This document shows positions 37,101-50,664 of a DNA stretch of 64,000 bases, piece by piece. Each line of letters opens with the position of its first letter. Position 1 is the first letter of the stretch. The notes beneath the pieces were generated by a model. The model was not told the DNA's origin and did not search any database. It saw nothing but the letters and a program-made list of their open reading frames with translations. The translations under genes were made by a program, and so were the position numbers. Origin of the DNA: Romanomermis culicivorax (Eukaryota; Nematoda; Enoplea; Mermithida; Mermithidae); the NCBI GenBank assembly GCA_963922205.1, contig CAWUHX010000008.1, positions 343,282 to 407,281 on the forward strand. The letters are read 5' to 3'.

Positions 37101-39560
37101 ACAGATTCAAAAAAAAAATATACTTTGAATAATTTTGAAAAACAAGTTGTCAAAAATTAAAATGTATGAAAATTACATTTACAAATGCCAATACAATGCA
37201 AGATCCGGTTTATAATTGGATTTATTTTTTAATTATATTATTATTATTAAGATTAATAATTTATAATTATAATTTATAGTTGGAAATGTTTTCTGATTTT
37301 AGAGCCTCAAAGACGTTTTTTCGAGGAGGAACTACCGATAAAATCTTCCCAACTGATTAAGGGGCACTACACCTCATAGATGCCAGACCCTAGATTTTTG
37401 TATAATTACCATAGTTAGGCTTTAATCATCATAATGCACCTAAAAATTTTAAGATTTTCGTATTCTGAAATACACCAAATGCATCTTTTTGTCATTGGTC
37501 ACCAGAATTTTTCTCTTCTTCACATATTTTGCCGTGTTTTCGAGTTGAGAATTTACTCAATGCACAAGAAACAAGAAAAACCTTTATGCCTGTCTACTCT
37601 ATGTGTTCTCCATTGCAAAATAACATCCAGATACGGGTCGATTGGCTGTTTGTCAACACATTTAGGAGAAAAAAGAAAGAAACCTAAAGGTGCGGTGAGA
37701 CACATCTTTCGTTTTTGTATGTTATACAACATAAGACCTAGGCCCTTGCATTACTCTTTCCTTGTCTTTCGTCTTCATTCATGGTATTATGGTGGTACTA
37801 ATCCATCCAGTAAGACAAGACGTGGTCATTATAATATCGATCTGTGCTGAATGTTTTCTTGTAGAAGAAAAAAGAAAAGACCTCTTTTTGGGGTGAGATA
37901 AACTGACAACAAAGTGATACATGTCAAAACCCCAAATCTAACAGAGTATAAAAATATTTATCAGTGTAATTATCTGGAAAAAATATTCATAAGGCAAAAT
38001 CAAACAAAAATATTGAAACCTGAAATACTTTGAAAAATTCTTTTCATTTAGGATCTTTCAACTGGCATAGTGTGTTAAATTTGAAAAATGAGTTTACTAA
38101 TACTAAGTAATAAGCGAATGCAAATTTGACCTCTTTGGGGCTTTATGTGAAAATGATATAAATATTGTTAATGGATTTTTTACTAAAAGAAGACGATGCG
38201 CATTGTCTATATTTTTTATAATTTAATTTTGCACTTCCACCCCATTGTGATATCATGTCTCATCACTATTAAGAACAAACATATGCTCATGCTCAAATTT
38301 GAAAAAATTTTTGTGAACTTCACATGTGTGTCGTGTGATATGGTAGAAGCTTGTTCAAATATTTCTACCGAGAATTGTTTATGCTTGATTGATGCACATA
38401 AACTACTGTTTAGCACATCAAAATGACAGATGGATTTGATCAATGAACACTGGTGTAGTGGCAGTAGGAATGCGGAACAAAGTTTCAATAGTTACCAAAC
38501 ACTAGGCAGTGTTGCTACCAAAAGTTTTGCATGATGAAAAAAGAATAATTGAGTCACAGAAAGTTAGCTATTAACAAGTACTTATACATAAATTTCTTAC
38601 AGCATAAATGAAACAGTTTTCGGTGGCACTAGGCTTAGGATCCACATTAAAAAAAATTTTTTTTCCATCATCATCAATTAATAAAGTATAATTCAATAGT
38701 ATATAGACGATTTAAATTTGACTGATGTTTATTTAAGTTTGCATTCTATTGATTTTTTCATTACTGCTCAACATTGAAGCAGCCTGGCAAATAATATAAG
38801 AAGCACCAGAGTGGCACAGAATGAGGCATAATTTTTAATGCGTGCTGTCCATTAGATGATGTCATCATAAAGCAAAAAAAAAATCAGTTTTGAGCACTGT
38901 GTCACATATCAAATGAAATGGATTGGTGAAACGCGTAAATCTCCTCTTGTTATGTTGATGGTTTGAAAAATTTATACTCCAGTTTGTCAAATGACACTTT
39001 AAATGCAAATGACAAAAGATAAGTAATTGAAAGTTAGTGATGTTAGTTGAGGAAGCATTTGTTGATTGCATACATCACCACTACAAGGATCATTTGATCT
39101 TTCAGAACACGTGTTGAGAAATATTATAGACTTTATATTCATGGTCCAGCTATTACTCCCTAATTCTCAACTTATTGCTTTAGTTATCAAGATCACGCCT
39201 GTGTAGTAAGTAAAGGTATCAAATTATCAATTTCCATTATGTTGTATAAAAGGATTCACAACACACTAGTTGAAGTTCATCCATGAACTCTTCAACTTTT
39301 GTGTCATAATGTATTATAGAAGTAACATTATAGTTTATGAATGGTACTAAAATGTAACATGTTTAGATATTATATTCATGTTTTCATGCCAATCTTAATG
39401 CCTTTGAACAAAATTCAGAAATGCAAAATTTTTGTTGTTTTTATTCCATCATAATGTAAAAACAAAGTATACATGATTTAAAAATGATGAGTATAAAACA
39501 TGCAAGTATTGACAAAAAAAAAATATGAAAACTGTGTTTCAAAATTTAAAATTGATTATC
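34099..39560. other. 5.4 kb without a recognised gene
   Basis: Strongly AT-rich DNA with short A/T-rich simple stretches (34288-34318, 37225-37280). The longest frame, 37434-37850 (+, 138 codons), has no family pattern, splice context or repeat and is not called. Confidence 0.5.
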
Positions 39561-39561
39561 A

Positions 39562-40032
39562 TAAAGTTCATATTTGATATTCACCAACGTGGGGGTTCAC
39601 AATTACTGTGAAACTTATTGTTCCCTTGTCTCTAGTAAAGTCATCTACTCGAATCTTTGCCAAGGCTTTTCAAATTTCAAACGCCATTTGTTCTTTTATG
39701 GTATACCCATTGAAGCGTAATACTGTGAAAAGGGGTGCACCAACACGTGGATGTAAAAATTCTGCACCAATAATCGAGTCAGCTGAAATTTTTTCGAGAA
39801 ACTGGTCAATTATGTGTCCAATAATTTCACGAATCTTTTGTTTTGGCTCAACTACATCATTAAAATTTATAAAGTGAATTCCATAATGTTTCCAATATGT
39901 TCGAAATTTCTTTGAATGAACAATTTTTGGCTCATCCAGCTCATAGTATTGATCAATTGAATCATCATTAACATGGTTATCTTCTTGATGGTCATCACAG
40001 CATTTCATTTTTCCATTCAAATACTCATCCAT
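39562..40032 (-). pseudogene. Partial divergent copy of the pPolB first exon
   Basis: The frame from ATG at 40032 reads DQYYELDEPKIVHSKKF, then FLHPRVGAPLFTVLRFNGY. It aligns with DQFFELSEPNVVNVRRF and the following 90 residues of the first exon of the polymerase gene at 41401. After a TGA at about 39670 the same frame stays open for KALAKIRVDDFTRD and ends NPHVG before GTGAAT, the same place as the donor of the polymerase exon 1. No later exons are found on this strand. It is the remains, or a stand-alone version, of a paralogous gene placed head to head with the intact one. The shared domain itself is not recognised. Confidence 0.55.
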
Positions 40033-40039
40033 TTTTGAA

Positions 40040-41350
40040 AGAAGAGAGAGAGAGTTATAAAATACAACCGTTCAACAGTAACAAAAAGTTGGACAATGAA
40101 AAGAAGGACCAGATGTAGACATATCCAGAAAGAAAAGATTGTGCAATGAGTTGGAAAAACAGATTCAAAATTTTGGCTTACCTCCAACATTGTGTAATAA
40201 CTTTATTTTACTGAATGACCATTTTCTGCATTCTTTATATGTAAAGCAATAAGTGATATAGTACATTCTTTCTTTATTCAAAGGTTCACAATCTTTAACA
40301 TGTTGATACATTTTTACATAAATAATTCAGGCTGTATATAATCATTGTTTATGTTATTTAGGATAGATGTGCTATATAGTGATGATATGATAGCTATTAC
40401 TTTTGATAGAATATGCTTTTAAAAGCATTGATAACATCTGATAAGCATTTTCAAAAACTTTTCAAATCAGATGGAATGAAAAATAAAATTATCAACAAAC
40501 ACCACAAGAGCGAATTTCACAACAAAACTGTATTGTTTCAATTTTTGCACATTGATGAGTCTATAAGAAGATTGCCATGTAGAAAATTTGAGCAAACTTT
40601 GTAGATGCATCAAATGAAGTTGTTAAATGATGATTCTGATAAACCATTATATTGTTTATGAGTATAATTTTTTTTTCAATACATGAGATGACATAAAGAT
40701 TTCTTATATTTGTTAGGTCATATACAATCACTTTAATCAACTGATACACAAATCAACAAAATGAAAGTGTTCATTATGACAGCAGAGTATTGAGTGCAAC
40801 ATGCAAATTATAGAAATGATGCACAGTATAACTGATTTTTTTTGTATACATTAATGGAAGCAATGGCTACTGATGTGTATTTGAAGAAAGATAAATGAAC
40901 AAAGTTTGTGTTTCTGATAAAACCATGAACTTTATACAAATTTTAGTGCTCACATAGAGCAAAAGTAAATGAATTAGCAAGCCATGTCTATAACATGAAC
41001 ACATTTTGTAAGTAACTCCCCCCAGCTACAAGCTCCTTATAAACGATTTTGTCCCACTTTTCTTTTCTACTCAATTTTCATTCATGCTTATACAACATGT
41101 GAACATGAATCCCATTCTCAATATGCACCAGACCTGAGTCAATCCTTCTAGAACATTCTAGCATTTTGCTATTGCGCAATAAAGTTGATTATAGAGTCTT
41201 TGCAATATTTTTTTCAGTCTTATGCTTTTCTTACTTGCTATACAGTCATTTTGTGCAGTTACTCCTTAGTAATTTATAGCTTATACAAATTATACATTTT
41301 TTATTATTCAGCATACAAATACTATCACTTCAAACAGTAATCAAAGTTTT
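40040..41350. other. Spacer between the divergent polymerase exon copies
   Basis: No gene recognised. A CT-rich tract (GAGAGAGAGAG at about 40040) and a TATAAAATA-like box precede the minus-strand copy. Promoters for both directions would be expected here. Confidence 0.4.
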
Positions 41351-41400
41351 ATTTGAAAAAATCTGAGTTCAGATTAATTCATGTTTTAGTTCATACAACA

Positions 41401-44400
41401 ATGAATCCAATCGATGAAGATATTAGCTTTGATGAAGAAGGACATATCGAAATGGTTTATGAACACAGTAACTCTGATGAACAACATTCAATGGTTAATG
41501 AAAACATCAGGTCAAATGAAAGTTATAATTCCAATATTGAAAATGAAACAGACAATTACGAGGAGCCAGAGAATGAAAACATTCAAGAAGGTGCTGGAGA
41601 GGAAGAGGATCAAGACCCTGATCAATTTTTCGAACTATCGGAACCCAATGTTGTCAATGTTCGTCGATTTAATACAGAAGGACGTAATTACTCCTTACAG
41701 TTCAGAAATTTGGACCAGCTAAATAATTTGAACAACCAAATGGTGCCTATATTCCAGCGAATTATTGACTGTGTATCAAATGGTGTGGATGAGAATGCTT
41801 TAATGGGGTTTTCATTTGGTCATCCAGACCTTAAGAGCGGACAAATCTTGATACCATTTCGACCCAAGCATGCTTTGACTGGCGATTTGGTGCTGAACAC
41901 CATCAATGCTGTTCTGCAGTCCAATGAGCAGATCCAAATTGATAATCGTGAGGCATCTATTCGTCTGGTTACTGTAACGCCACCTAAAGGATCAGGTATA
42001 TTTGTTTATATTCCCCAATTTTTGTTTCTGCAATCTTGTAAAACTTTTAAGGTCTTCACAATACACATCAGTACATGATGCATAATGACTTCCTAGAGAA
42101 AAAACAGTGCATTATTCAAATCAACAACACTGATGATTTATGCTTTGCTCGAGCTCTAGCTGTTGCTAGAGCATATGTCCATAAAGATGATTCAAACCCC
42201 TTGCACAAATGGGAAAATATTCGAAAGTCAGACAAGAGACATGTATTGCAAACAAGGGTCGCCAAAGAATTGATGATCCAAGCAGGGTTAACTAACCATC
42301 AAGGGCCATGTGGGTTCAATGAGTGGCCAAAATTTCAGGCCATTATGCCAGGCTACCAAATCAAAGTGTTCAGTAAAGAGCGATATAAAGATTTGTTATA
42401 TAAAGGCAAGTTTTTCATATTTTGCATCATAGTATAATGTATACTTTTTATTTTAAGGTCCTCCTGCAGCCTACATCTTGAATATTTACCACCACAACAA
42501 TCACTACTCAGTCATTACAAAAATGCCAGGTTTTTTTGACCGCAGCTACTTTTGTCCACATTGCGACATAGCATACAGCAATAAAGGGAACCATCGCTGC
42601 AAGAGCATATGCCCTCTATGTTATAACAGCCCACCTTGCTCTCAGTTTTATGGCCGAAAATGCAAGGAATGTAATCGATATTTCAAGAGTGATGATTGCT
42701 TCAATCGCCATAAGAAACCTTTCATACCAAAAGGCGAAAACAACTCGAAGCGTCAAAAAACAGGGACATCTATTTGCGATCGCATTAAATCATGTGACAA
42801 GTGTGACACCTTGTATCAGCGAGCTCATTTGAAAGAGCACAAGTGTGGCTACTTTGAATGCAAAGTGTGCAAAAAAGAGGTTTTGAAAAAAGGTATGTAA
42901 TTAATTTTTAAATAGTGGATAAAAATCAAAATTTCAAAGAAGGACAATTTTTATTTTCAGACCATCAGTGTTACATGCAGCCAGAAGTGAATGAGGAAAA
43001 TGAAATGGAGGTCACAAATGATGATGTCTCAGAAGCTGAATCATCTGTTGATAAAGTGGAACTACCAACTCGCTTTGTTTTTTACGATTTTGAGACAACA
43101 CAGGAAAAAATTTTGCGACAAACAGATCAAGGTGATATTGTCGAGCATGAGCCAAACTTGTGTGTTTCACATACAGTTTGCGACCAATGCTATCATAGTA
43201 ACATTAATCACTGCAACTTTTGTGGTGATCGTGAACAAATTTTCAAAGGCTCCAATTGTTTGGATGATTTTTGTGCATACCTTTTTGGTAAAGGTATGAG
43301 AAATATTACAGCCATTGCCCACAACTCTCGAGGCTTTGATGGTCAATTCATCATGCAATTCTTGTACCATAAAGGCCATCACAAAGTTGACATTGTCAAT
43401 AAAGGTAAAAGCTAAGATCCTTTGTTTATAATTTCAACTTAGAAACATATCCTTTCAGGATTGGAATTGATGTGTATCAAAATTGGATCAATAAAGTTTA
43501 TTGATTCTTTGAACTTCCTTCCAATGCCTTTGGCGTCTTTACCGAAAACCTTTGGAGTCAATGAATTATGCAAGGGATATTTCCCACATTTCTTCAATAG
43601 GAAAGAAAATTATGGATATATTGGACCCTATCCTTCGCCAGACATGTACGGTTACAATGCTATGAAACCTAATGCTCGTGCCACCTTTTTGGAATGGTAT
43701 AATAGAAAGATTGAAGCTGTAAGCTCATAAAAAAGTATAAAACTTTTGCATTTAGAATTGAGTCATTGTTTAGGGGTGTCAATTTAATTTTGACAAAGAG
43801 CTACTCGATTACTGTCGTAGTGATGTGCAAGTTTTACGACAATGTTGCATGAAATTTCGGGATATTTTTATGGAAGAAACTAATGTTGACCCATTTGAAA
43901 AATCAATAACCATTGCTAGTGCCTGCAACTTGGTTTTCCGTCGTCTTTTCCTCAAGCCAGATACCATTGGCATCATACCATACAAGGGTTATGGAAAAAG
44001 CGAGAGACAATCAATAATTGCCCTCAAGTGGTTGAAATGGTACTCGCATAGCCATGACAATCTATACATCCGCCATAAACTCAATGGTGGTGAGGTCCAA
44101 ATTGGTCAATACAAGGTTGATGGAGTTTCAGGTATGATGCTTAATCATAAATATTTTAAAATACATATGGTAATGTTATAGGCAAAACAATATACGAATT
44201 TAATGGGTGTTACTGGCATGGGTGTCCTAAATGCATGACCCATAGGTCTCGAGTGACTGCTGATGGGTTCACAAAAGCCTCAGATGCCTATGAGCGCACT
44301 TTCAAACGAAAAATGGAGCTCGAAGATCAGGGTTATACTGTTGTTGAAATGTGGGAGTGTGATTTACTTAAACAATTGCACAGCAATCCAGAAATGAAAG

Positions 44401-46066
44401 ATTTTTTTGACACGATCAACTTGATTGAACCAATCAACCCACGAGATGGTAAATAATTTGGGTATCATTTTTATGAAACTTGCAATTTGTTTTTTTTTTG
44501 TTTCCAGCTTTCTTTGGTGGTCGTACTAATGCCGTAAAATTGTATCACAAGGTCAAACCAAATGAAAAAATCAATTATGTTGATGTGTGCAGCTTATACC
44601 CCTTCATCAACAAGTATGGGAAATATCCCACTGGCCATCCAAAAATTTTGACTGAAGGTTTTGAAGAAGTTAGTTTAACTTCTCAACCTTATGAAGGATT
44701 GATCAAATGTACAGTTTTACCACCTCGCAAACTTTTACACCCTGTTTTACCTTATCGGCATGGTGGTAAATTGCTTTTTCCTTTGTGCAAAACTTGTACA
44801 CTTGACTTGCAAAAGACCACATGCAAGCATAATGAAGAAGACCGTGCATTAGATGGTACATGGGTTACTATAGAATTATACAAAGCCTTAGAGAAAGGAT
44901 ATAAGGTATATTGTTACTGTGATGATTCACCTTTTGTATGTATGTGTTTTTATTTCTGTTTTAGATCCTCAAAATTTTTGAAGTTTGGCATTACGATAAT
45001 GTTGAACAATATCATCCAACTAGAAACCGTGATGGTGGGCTGTTCACTCAATATGTCAACACTTTCATGAAAATGAAACTGGTAAGTTTTATGTTATGTA
45101 AATTTGACCAAATTTGATTGTAATTTTTATAGGAGAGTGAAGGTTACCCCACCAGAATTGAGACGATTGAGCAAAAACGTGAATACGAAATGGAGGTCTA
45201 CAACCGGGAGAATATTTCATTGGATCCTTCAAAAATTGAAAAAAATCCAGGCAAAAGGGCTTTAGCTAAATTAATGCTAAATTCGTTTTGGGGGAAGGTA
45301 GTTTTGCACACTTTTTTTTTTGTACTAATTTTACATGTTCTCTATTTTCCAGTTTGGGCAACGAAACAACATGGATAAGACTGTTATTCTAAACAACCCT
45401 AAAGAATTTTTTGAGCTGGCTATTGAACCATCCAATATTGTCAAAGCAATAAATATGATAAATGATTTGATGATATCATTGACCTACTACCAGCATGACG
45501 ATTTTGCTGAAGTCATGGGGAATACTAACGCCGTTATTGCAGCTTATACGACAGCTCAGGCTCGACTGAAGTTATATTCTTATATTGATCGATTAAAAAG
45601 CCGAGTATTGTATTTTGATACGGACAGTATTATTTACTTGTCAACAATTGACAAGCAACAATATCAAGTACCGACAGGTTGGTGTCTAGGTGAAATGACC
45701 GATGAATTACGTGAATATGGTCCTGGATCTTACATTACGGAATTCGTCAGTGGAGGTCCTAAGAATTATGCTTACAAAGTGTACAGTCCATCTACTGATC
45801 AATACCATCATGTCATCAAGGTTCGGGGGATAACTCTGTCATCAGATGCAATGAGAAAAGTGAATTTTGATTCACTACGTCGACTTGTTTTTGCTTTTGT
45901 AAAAAATAATGGACAAGAAGAAATTGATGTGCATAGCCTACGAATTGAGCGCCAGCAAGATCGTAAAGTTGTCACCAGAGAAACATTGAAAACATTTCGT
46001 GTAGTATATGACAAACGTATTTTGAAACACAATTTTTGTACATTTCCTTATGGATGGACATCATAG
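41401..46066 (+). CDS. Protein-primed family-B DNA polymerase, 11 exons, open throughout
   Basis: Exons: 41401-41995, 42052-42405, 42458-42892, 42961-43404, 43459-43718, 43774-44131, 44182-44448, 44508-44905, 44965-45081, 45133-45297, 45353-46066. The lengths sum to 4107 bases, about 1368 aa, with every junction in phase. Exon 1 is acidic. Exons 2-3 have an OTU-like pattern (DDLCFARA and HYSVI), then Cys/His zinc-binding pairs. Exonuclease motifs: YDFETT (~500), AHNSRGFDGQF (~580), DYCRSDVQVL (~707). Polymerase motifs: DVCSLYP (~927), KLMLNSFWGK (~1122), YFDTDS (~1217). This is the polymerase type of Polintons/adintoviruses and linear plasmids, which start synthesis from a protein primer. No integrase, ATPase or capsid gene is beside it. 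Intron 2 would be GC-AG. A start at 41353 would add 16 residues. Confidence 0.85.
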
Positions 46067-46113
46067 AATGTTTTTTTTTTTAATATAATTTGTGCATGTA
46101 TAATTTTTTCATA

Positions 46114-46119
46114 AATAAA
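46114..46119 (+). terminator. Poly(A) signal of the polymerase gene
   Basis: AATAAA lies about 48 bases after the stop codon at 46066, in AT-rich DNA. Confidence 0.55.
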
Positions 46120-46449
46120 TTCAAAATATAGAACTTATTTGTCCACTGCATATTCTCTACTGATCAATTTTTGTTTTTCATACATTACCTTCTGAGGTTT
46201 AATTCCTCTTCTAGGCAACTTAGAGTAGTCTTCAGTCATGGGTTAGATAAGATTATTTTGTAATAAAAACAAACCAGCACATTGGATTTTTTTGATAAGT
46301 CATTCAGTAGTGATTTTCTATTGTCAAGTACAGGTGCTCTTTTTCCCTGTTGGCTACTTGTCCTGTTTTTAAATAAATAACGTTTTTTTCTGCAGGTCTT
46401 CTCTTTTTGTTCACAAAGAGTGCTCTTTTTCCTATGTCCATTAGATGCT

Positions 46450-48470
46450 CTCTTTCAAATCTATAATCTTTTCTACATGTCGTTTCTCTATGTCCATTAA
46501 GTGTGCTCCTTTCCTTTGCTCACCTTTTCTTCTTGTTTGATTTTGGTTTTTTTCACCTTACCTTTTTTCACCATTGTACAGTATATACACTCTGTGAGTC
46601 CACTTTTTTCCTATCAATTTTGGTTTTTATGCAATCTACAGTACTCCTCAAAACGTTATTGCCTCTGTCTACTACATGCACATTGTAGAGCTTTAGGGAT
46701 TCAACCTCCTTTTTTGATTGTTTTTGAAAACCACCAACCTACAAAATCAAGCATTTTTTCTGTATAAAGCACTACCTATTGCCAGCTGTGCCATTTTCTC
46801 TGCATTTTACTTATCCCTGTAAGTCTCGAGGTCAATATTTTTTCTGTGACCTTTCTTTTTGCAGGCACAATTTTCTTTAAGCACAGTATGCATGCTCTCT
46901 TTCCTTAGTCCATCATATGCTCTCTTTAGACAAATAATTTTTTCTACACATTTTTGCCTTTTGTATGCTATATACACTCTGTATGTGCACTTTTCTTTCA
47001 GATCAATTTTTGTTAGTATGCAGCCCACAGTAACAATAAAAACGTCTTGCCTCTGTAAACTACATGTATATTGCATGTCCACTTTTTTACAGATTGATTT
47101 TTCTTTTCACCTTAATCTTTTTACCTTTGTACACTTTATGCACTCTGTACCTCCACTGTTTCCAGATCAATTTTGGTTTTTATGGAATTTACAGTACTCC
47201 TCAGAACGTTTTTTGCCTCTGTCCACTACACACACAGTGTAGAGCTTTAGTGGTTCACCCTCTTCTATGATTGTTTTGGAAAACTGCCAACCTGGAAAAT
47301 CAAAAAGTTTTCTGCATAAATTGCTATCTATTACCAGATGTGTGTCTATCTATGTATTTTACCTGTCCCTGTCTATCTGGAGGTCAATTTTCTTCTGTAG
47401 ACCTTTCTTTTTGCAGACAGAAGTTTCTTTAAGTACAGTATGCATGCTCTCTTTCCTTAGTCCATTACATGCTCTCTTTAGGTGGATAATGTTTTTCTAC
47501 ACATTTTTTTCCTTCTGTATGCTACATGCACAATGTATGACCAGTTTTCCTCCAGATCGATTTTCATTTTTACCTACCTTTTCTTACTTTTGTACAGTAC
47601 ATGCATATTGTATGTCCACTTTTTTTCCAGATTGATTTTCATTTTTGCGGCCTTGCCTTTTTTACCTCTGTACACTTCATGCACACTGTATGTCCGTTTT
47701 TTTCTTCCTGATCGATTTTTGTTTGTATGCAACCCACAGTAACTATAGAAACGTTTTGCCTCTGTCCACTACATGCATATTGTATGTCCATTCTTTCTTC
47801 CAGGTCGATTTTCGTTTTTTTTTTGCCTTACCTTTCACATTTGGATACCTTTTGCAGGCATTTTTGCCTGGCAATATACAGTATTCTTCGATCAATATCG
47901 TTTTGTCTGCACATCTTTTTTCCCTTGTCGTTTTTTGCTCCTTTATTCTTTCCTACCCTATGGTACCACCCATATTACTGTAGCTCAACTCCAACACAGG
48001 TTCCAACCTGTATGCTAATCCATGCATCCCTATCAATGGACAAAATTTCCAATGATACTGTCTGGCATGTCTGTTTTGTGCAACCTATTTTCATTTTCTT
48101 ATGCAATCTTTTTTACCTCTGTACACTACATGCACATTTTACATCCATTGTTCTTCCAGATCGATTTTCATTTTTACCTACCTTTTCTTACTTTTGTACA
48201 GTACATGCATATTGTATGTCCACTTTTTTTTCCAGATTGATTTTCATTTTTGCGGCCTTGCCTTTCACATTTGGACACTACATAGTGTATGTCTAGTTTT
48301 TCCAGATCGATTTTTGTTTTGCTTCACCTTTTTTTTTATACAGTACATGCATATTGTACATCCATTTTTTTCTAAATCAGTTTTCGTTTTTACCTTACCT
48401 GTTCACTTTTGTACACCATTTGCCCCTCGATTTTTGTTACTCCATACAACATATAGTTAACCTCTCCTCT
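46450..48470 (+). repeat. Pyrimidine-rich degenerate tandem repeat block
   Basis: Units of about 90-110 bases share CTCTGTCCACTACATGCA, ATTGTATGTCCAC, CCAGATTGATTTTC and TTTTTACCT. Local subrepeats such as TTTGTACAGTACATGCATAT occur two or three times. Long frames (for example 47727-48296) arise from the low-purine composition and carry no protein family pattern. Confidence 0.75.
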
Positions 48471-48619
48471 TTAGATCTACAGTAACACAACTATTACTGT
48501 AACTCAACTATTACAGTAACTCGGAACAGCTTTGAACCTGTATGCTTAACCATGCACAAATTTACGAAAAATGACATATTACAGGGTGTACACAAAATAT
48601 AGGGATATTCTCAGCTGTT

Positions 48620-48955
48620 ACACATGTGATTGCTTGATACTTTACTGTAGTTACATGTAAGATTGCATAATACCATACTGTATTTATGTAAGCATAGTTA
48701 CATAAGCATTGCATAACACCCTGGTGTATTTATGTGAGCATTGCAACCCTACTGTAGTTACATAAGCATTGCATAACACCTTACTGTATTTATGTAAGCA
48801 TTGTGTAATACCCTACTGTAGTTACGTAAGCATTCCATAACGCCTTACTGTATTTATGTAAGCATTGCGTAACACCCCACTGTAGTTACGTAAGCATTGC
48901 GTAACACCCTACTATAGTTACATAAGCATTGCGTAACACCCTACTGTAGCTCCGC
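48620..48955. repeat. About 35-bp tandem repeat, nine to ten units
   Basis: Units alternate CTGTAGTTACATAAGCATTG and CTGTATTTATGTAAGCATTG, each followed by CATAACACC or a variant. Confidence 0.9.
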
Positions 48956-49110
48956 CCACTGTAGCTCCGCCCCCATACAGTAACCTATCCACCCTACTGT
49001 AGCTCCGCCCACTGTAGCTCCGCCCCCATACAGTAACCTATCCACCCTACTGTAGCTCCGCCCACTGTAGCTCCGCCCCCATACAGTAACCCCGTCCCTA
49101 CCATAGCTCC
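48945..49110. repeat. 53-bp tandem repeat, three near-perfect units
   Basis: Each unit has two CTGTAGCTCCGCCC boxes followed by CCATACAGTAACCTATCC. The last unit diverges. CTGTAG and CTACAG phrases are frequent in nematode repeats. The near identity indicates recent expansion. Confidence 0.9.
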
Positions 49111-50660
49111 GCCCACTTCCTATACTTTAACATGTGTATATGCTTAACCATACGCCCTGGAGGGGCATGTATTACTACTTATGTTCCTAAAAGCCAATTA
49201 AAAGTTGAAGTTCAGTTGAATTATTACCGATTTCCTTGTTGATGTATCATAGAGTCACTTTTACTCAGTGATGACTGCAGGCATTGATTTGAATTTCATG
49301 TTGTTAGTGCAAAGCTGTTTATTACTACCCAATTATTGTGGCGCTACCGTCTCCATGGATACGGTGGTGCTGCATTTCTCATGCGTTCTCTTAGTCCTAC
49401 GGAAAACTTATACTGATAAACGTGAAAAATTTATTTAATTGCCTTATTTATAAAGTTTTAGTTTAAAAAAATATCTTCAGGGCACGTGGTTTATAATTTT
49501 CAGAAAAAAATTGTTGACGAAAATGTGGGCGCTTAATGTTTACGAAATCCCATATAACTGTACGTAAGTTTGAGCTTCCAAAAAAATTGTTGCATACCTA
49601 TATTAATTGGAGAGCGAGTCCAGAGACGATTTTTCACATGGGACGGAACATACACTGACCAATGCTTGAATATTGGAAAAATCGAACAGGCAGATGGTGA
49701 TCATGGAAAATTTTTTCGGTCGGAATTCTGATTGTAATGCGTTTTTACTATGTATAAATTTTCTTCATATTCTTGATCTAAGTTTCATGATTCTACACAT
49801 ACAAGAACAGAGGGCTTCAATTTCAAGTTGTTGTTTTCCATTGAAATAGTATTAAAATGTGTACGTTGAAAGTCTATAGTGGTAAGAGAAAATATGTAAA
49901 TTTTTGAGCTCATGAGGTTTACTGTAGCGGATAACTATATAGAACACCATATCTGTGGAAGTTTTGTTACAATGATTATTTTTCTACAAAAAGCGCAGTC
50001 GTCTGCACTAATCTCTATGGAACACAAATTTCAGTATGAGGACCTTCTATGTAAAGTAGGATTTTCTGATCAATTGATATAAAATCATCGATTTTCAATA
50101 CGTGGTATGGAATTGGACCACATAAGAAAGAAGAGAAAAAACGAAAATAAAACTTTTTCCCACACTTATTAACAACGACACAAATTTTGATGTGGCATGA
50201 AAACATGACGTAACAATCAATATGTAAATGAAGAAAAAAAGGAATGGATGATCAAAATAAGAAAAACACGAAGATTAACAATGAAAGAAAAATATATTTC
50301 AGAAATATAGAAATATTAGTTCATATTCATTCTATGAATTTCTACTATCTTGCCGCCATTGGCCAGTTTCAAAGTTTTTTGATTTTTGATGCTTACAGAA
50401 GAGCAGTCATTGTACCTACACTATTTTTCACTCTGCAAAAATAAGCTCAGTTGTGGAAAGGTGAGCAAAATTTTCTAATCAACTTCACAATACCATAAGA
50501 CAGTGATGTTTACATTTTTGTCTGTTAATTACATGTATGTAAATTATTGATATCTACAGGTATATAATGTACACTGATAAAAAACTGATCAACTCTATTA
50601 TGTATCTGCGTGAGGTCATTTACCTGAACGGATTTGCAGTGAACACTCTCTTTTTTTTGA
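49110..50660. other. 5' flank of GPCR copy E
   Basis: Paralogous to the flanks of A and D. No separate gene recognised. Confidence 0.5.
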
Positions 50661-50664
50661 TCAG

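Noticed and set aside
37434..37850. 138-codon open frame (+)
   Set aside because: No family pattern, no splice sites at fitting places and no paralogue in the window; its length is possible by chance in 5 kb of empty DNA.
39562..46066. Polymerase and virion module as parts of one element
   Set aside because: They are 25 kb apart with receptor genes between, and no shared terminal repeats were seen.
47267..48460. Several frames of 80-190 codons rich in Phe, Leu, Ser and Cys
   Set aside because: They come from pyrimidine-rich tandem repeats; different frames give the same repeated phrases.
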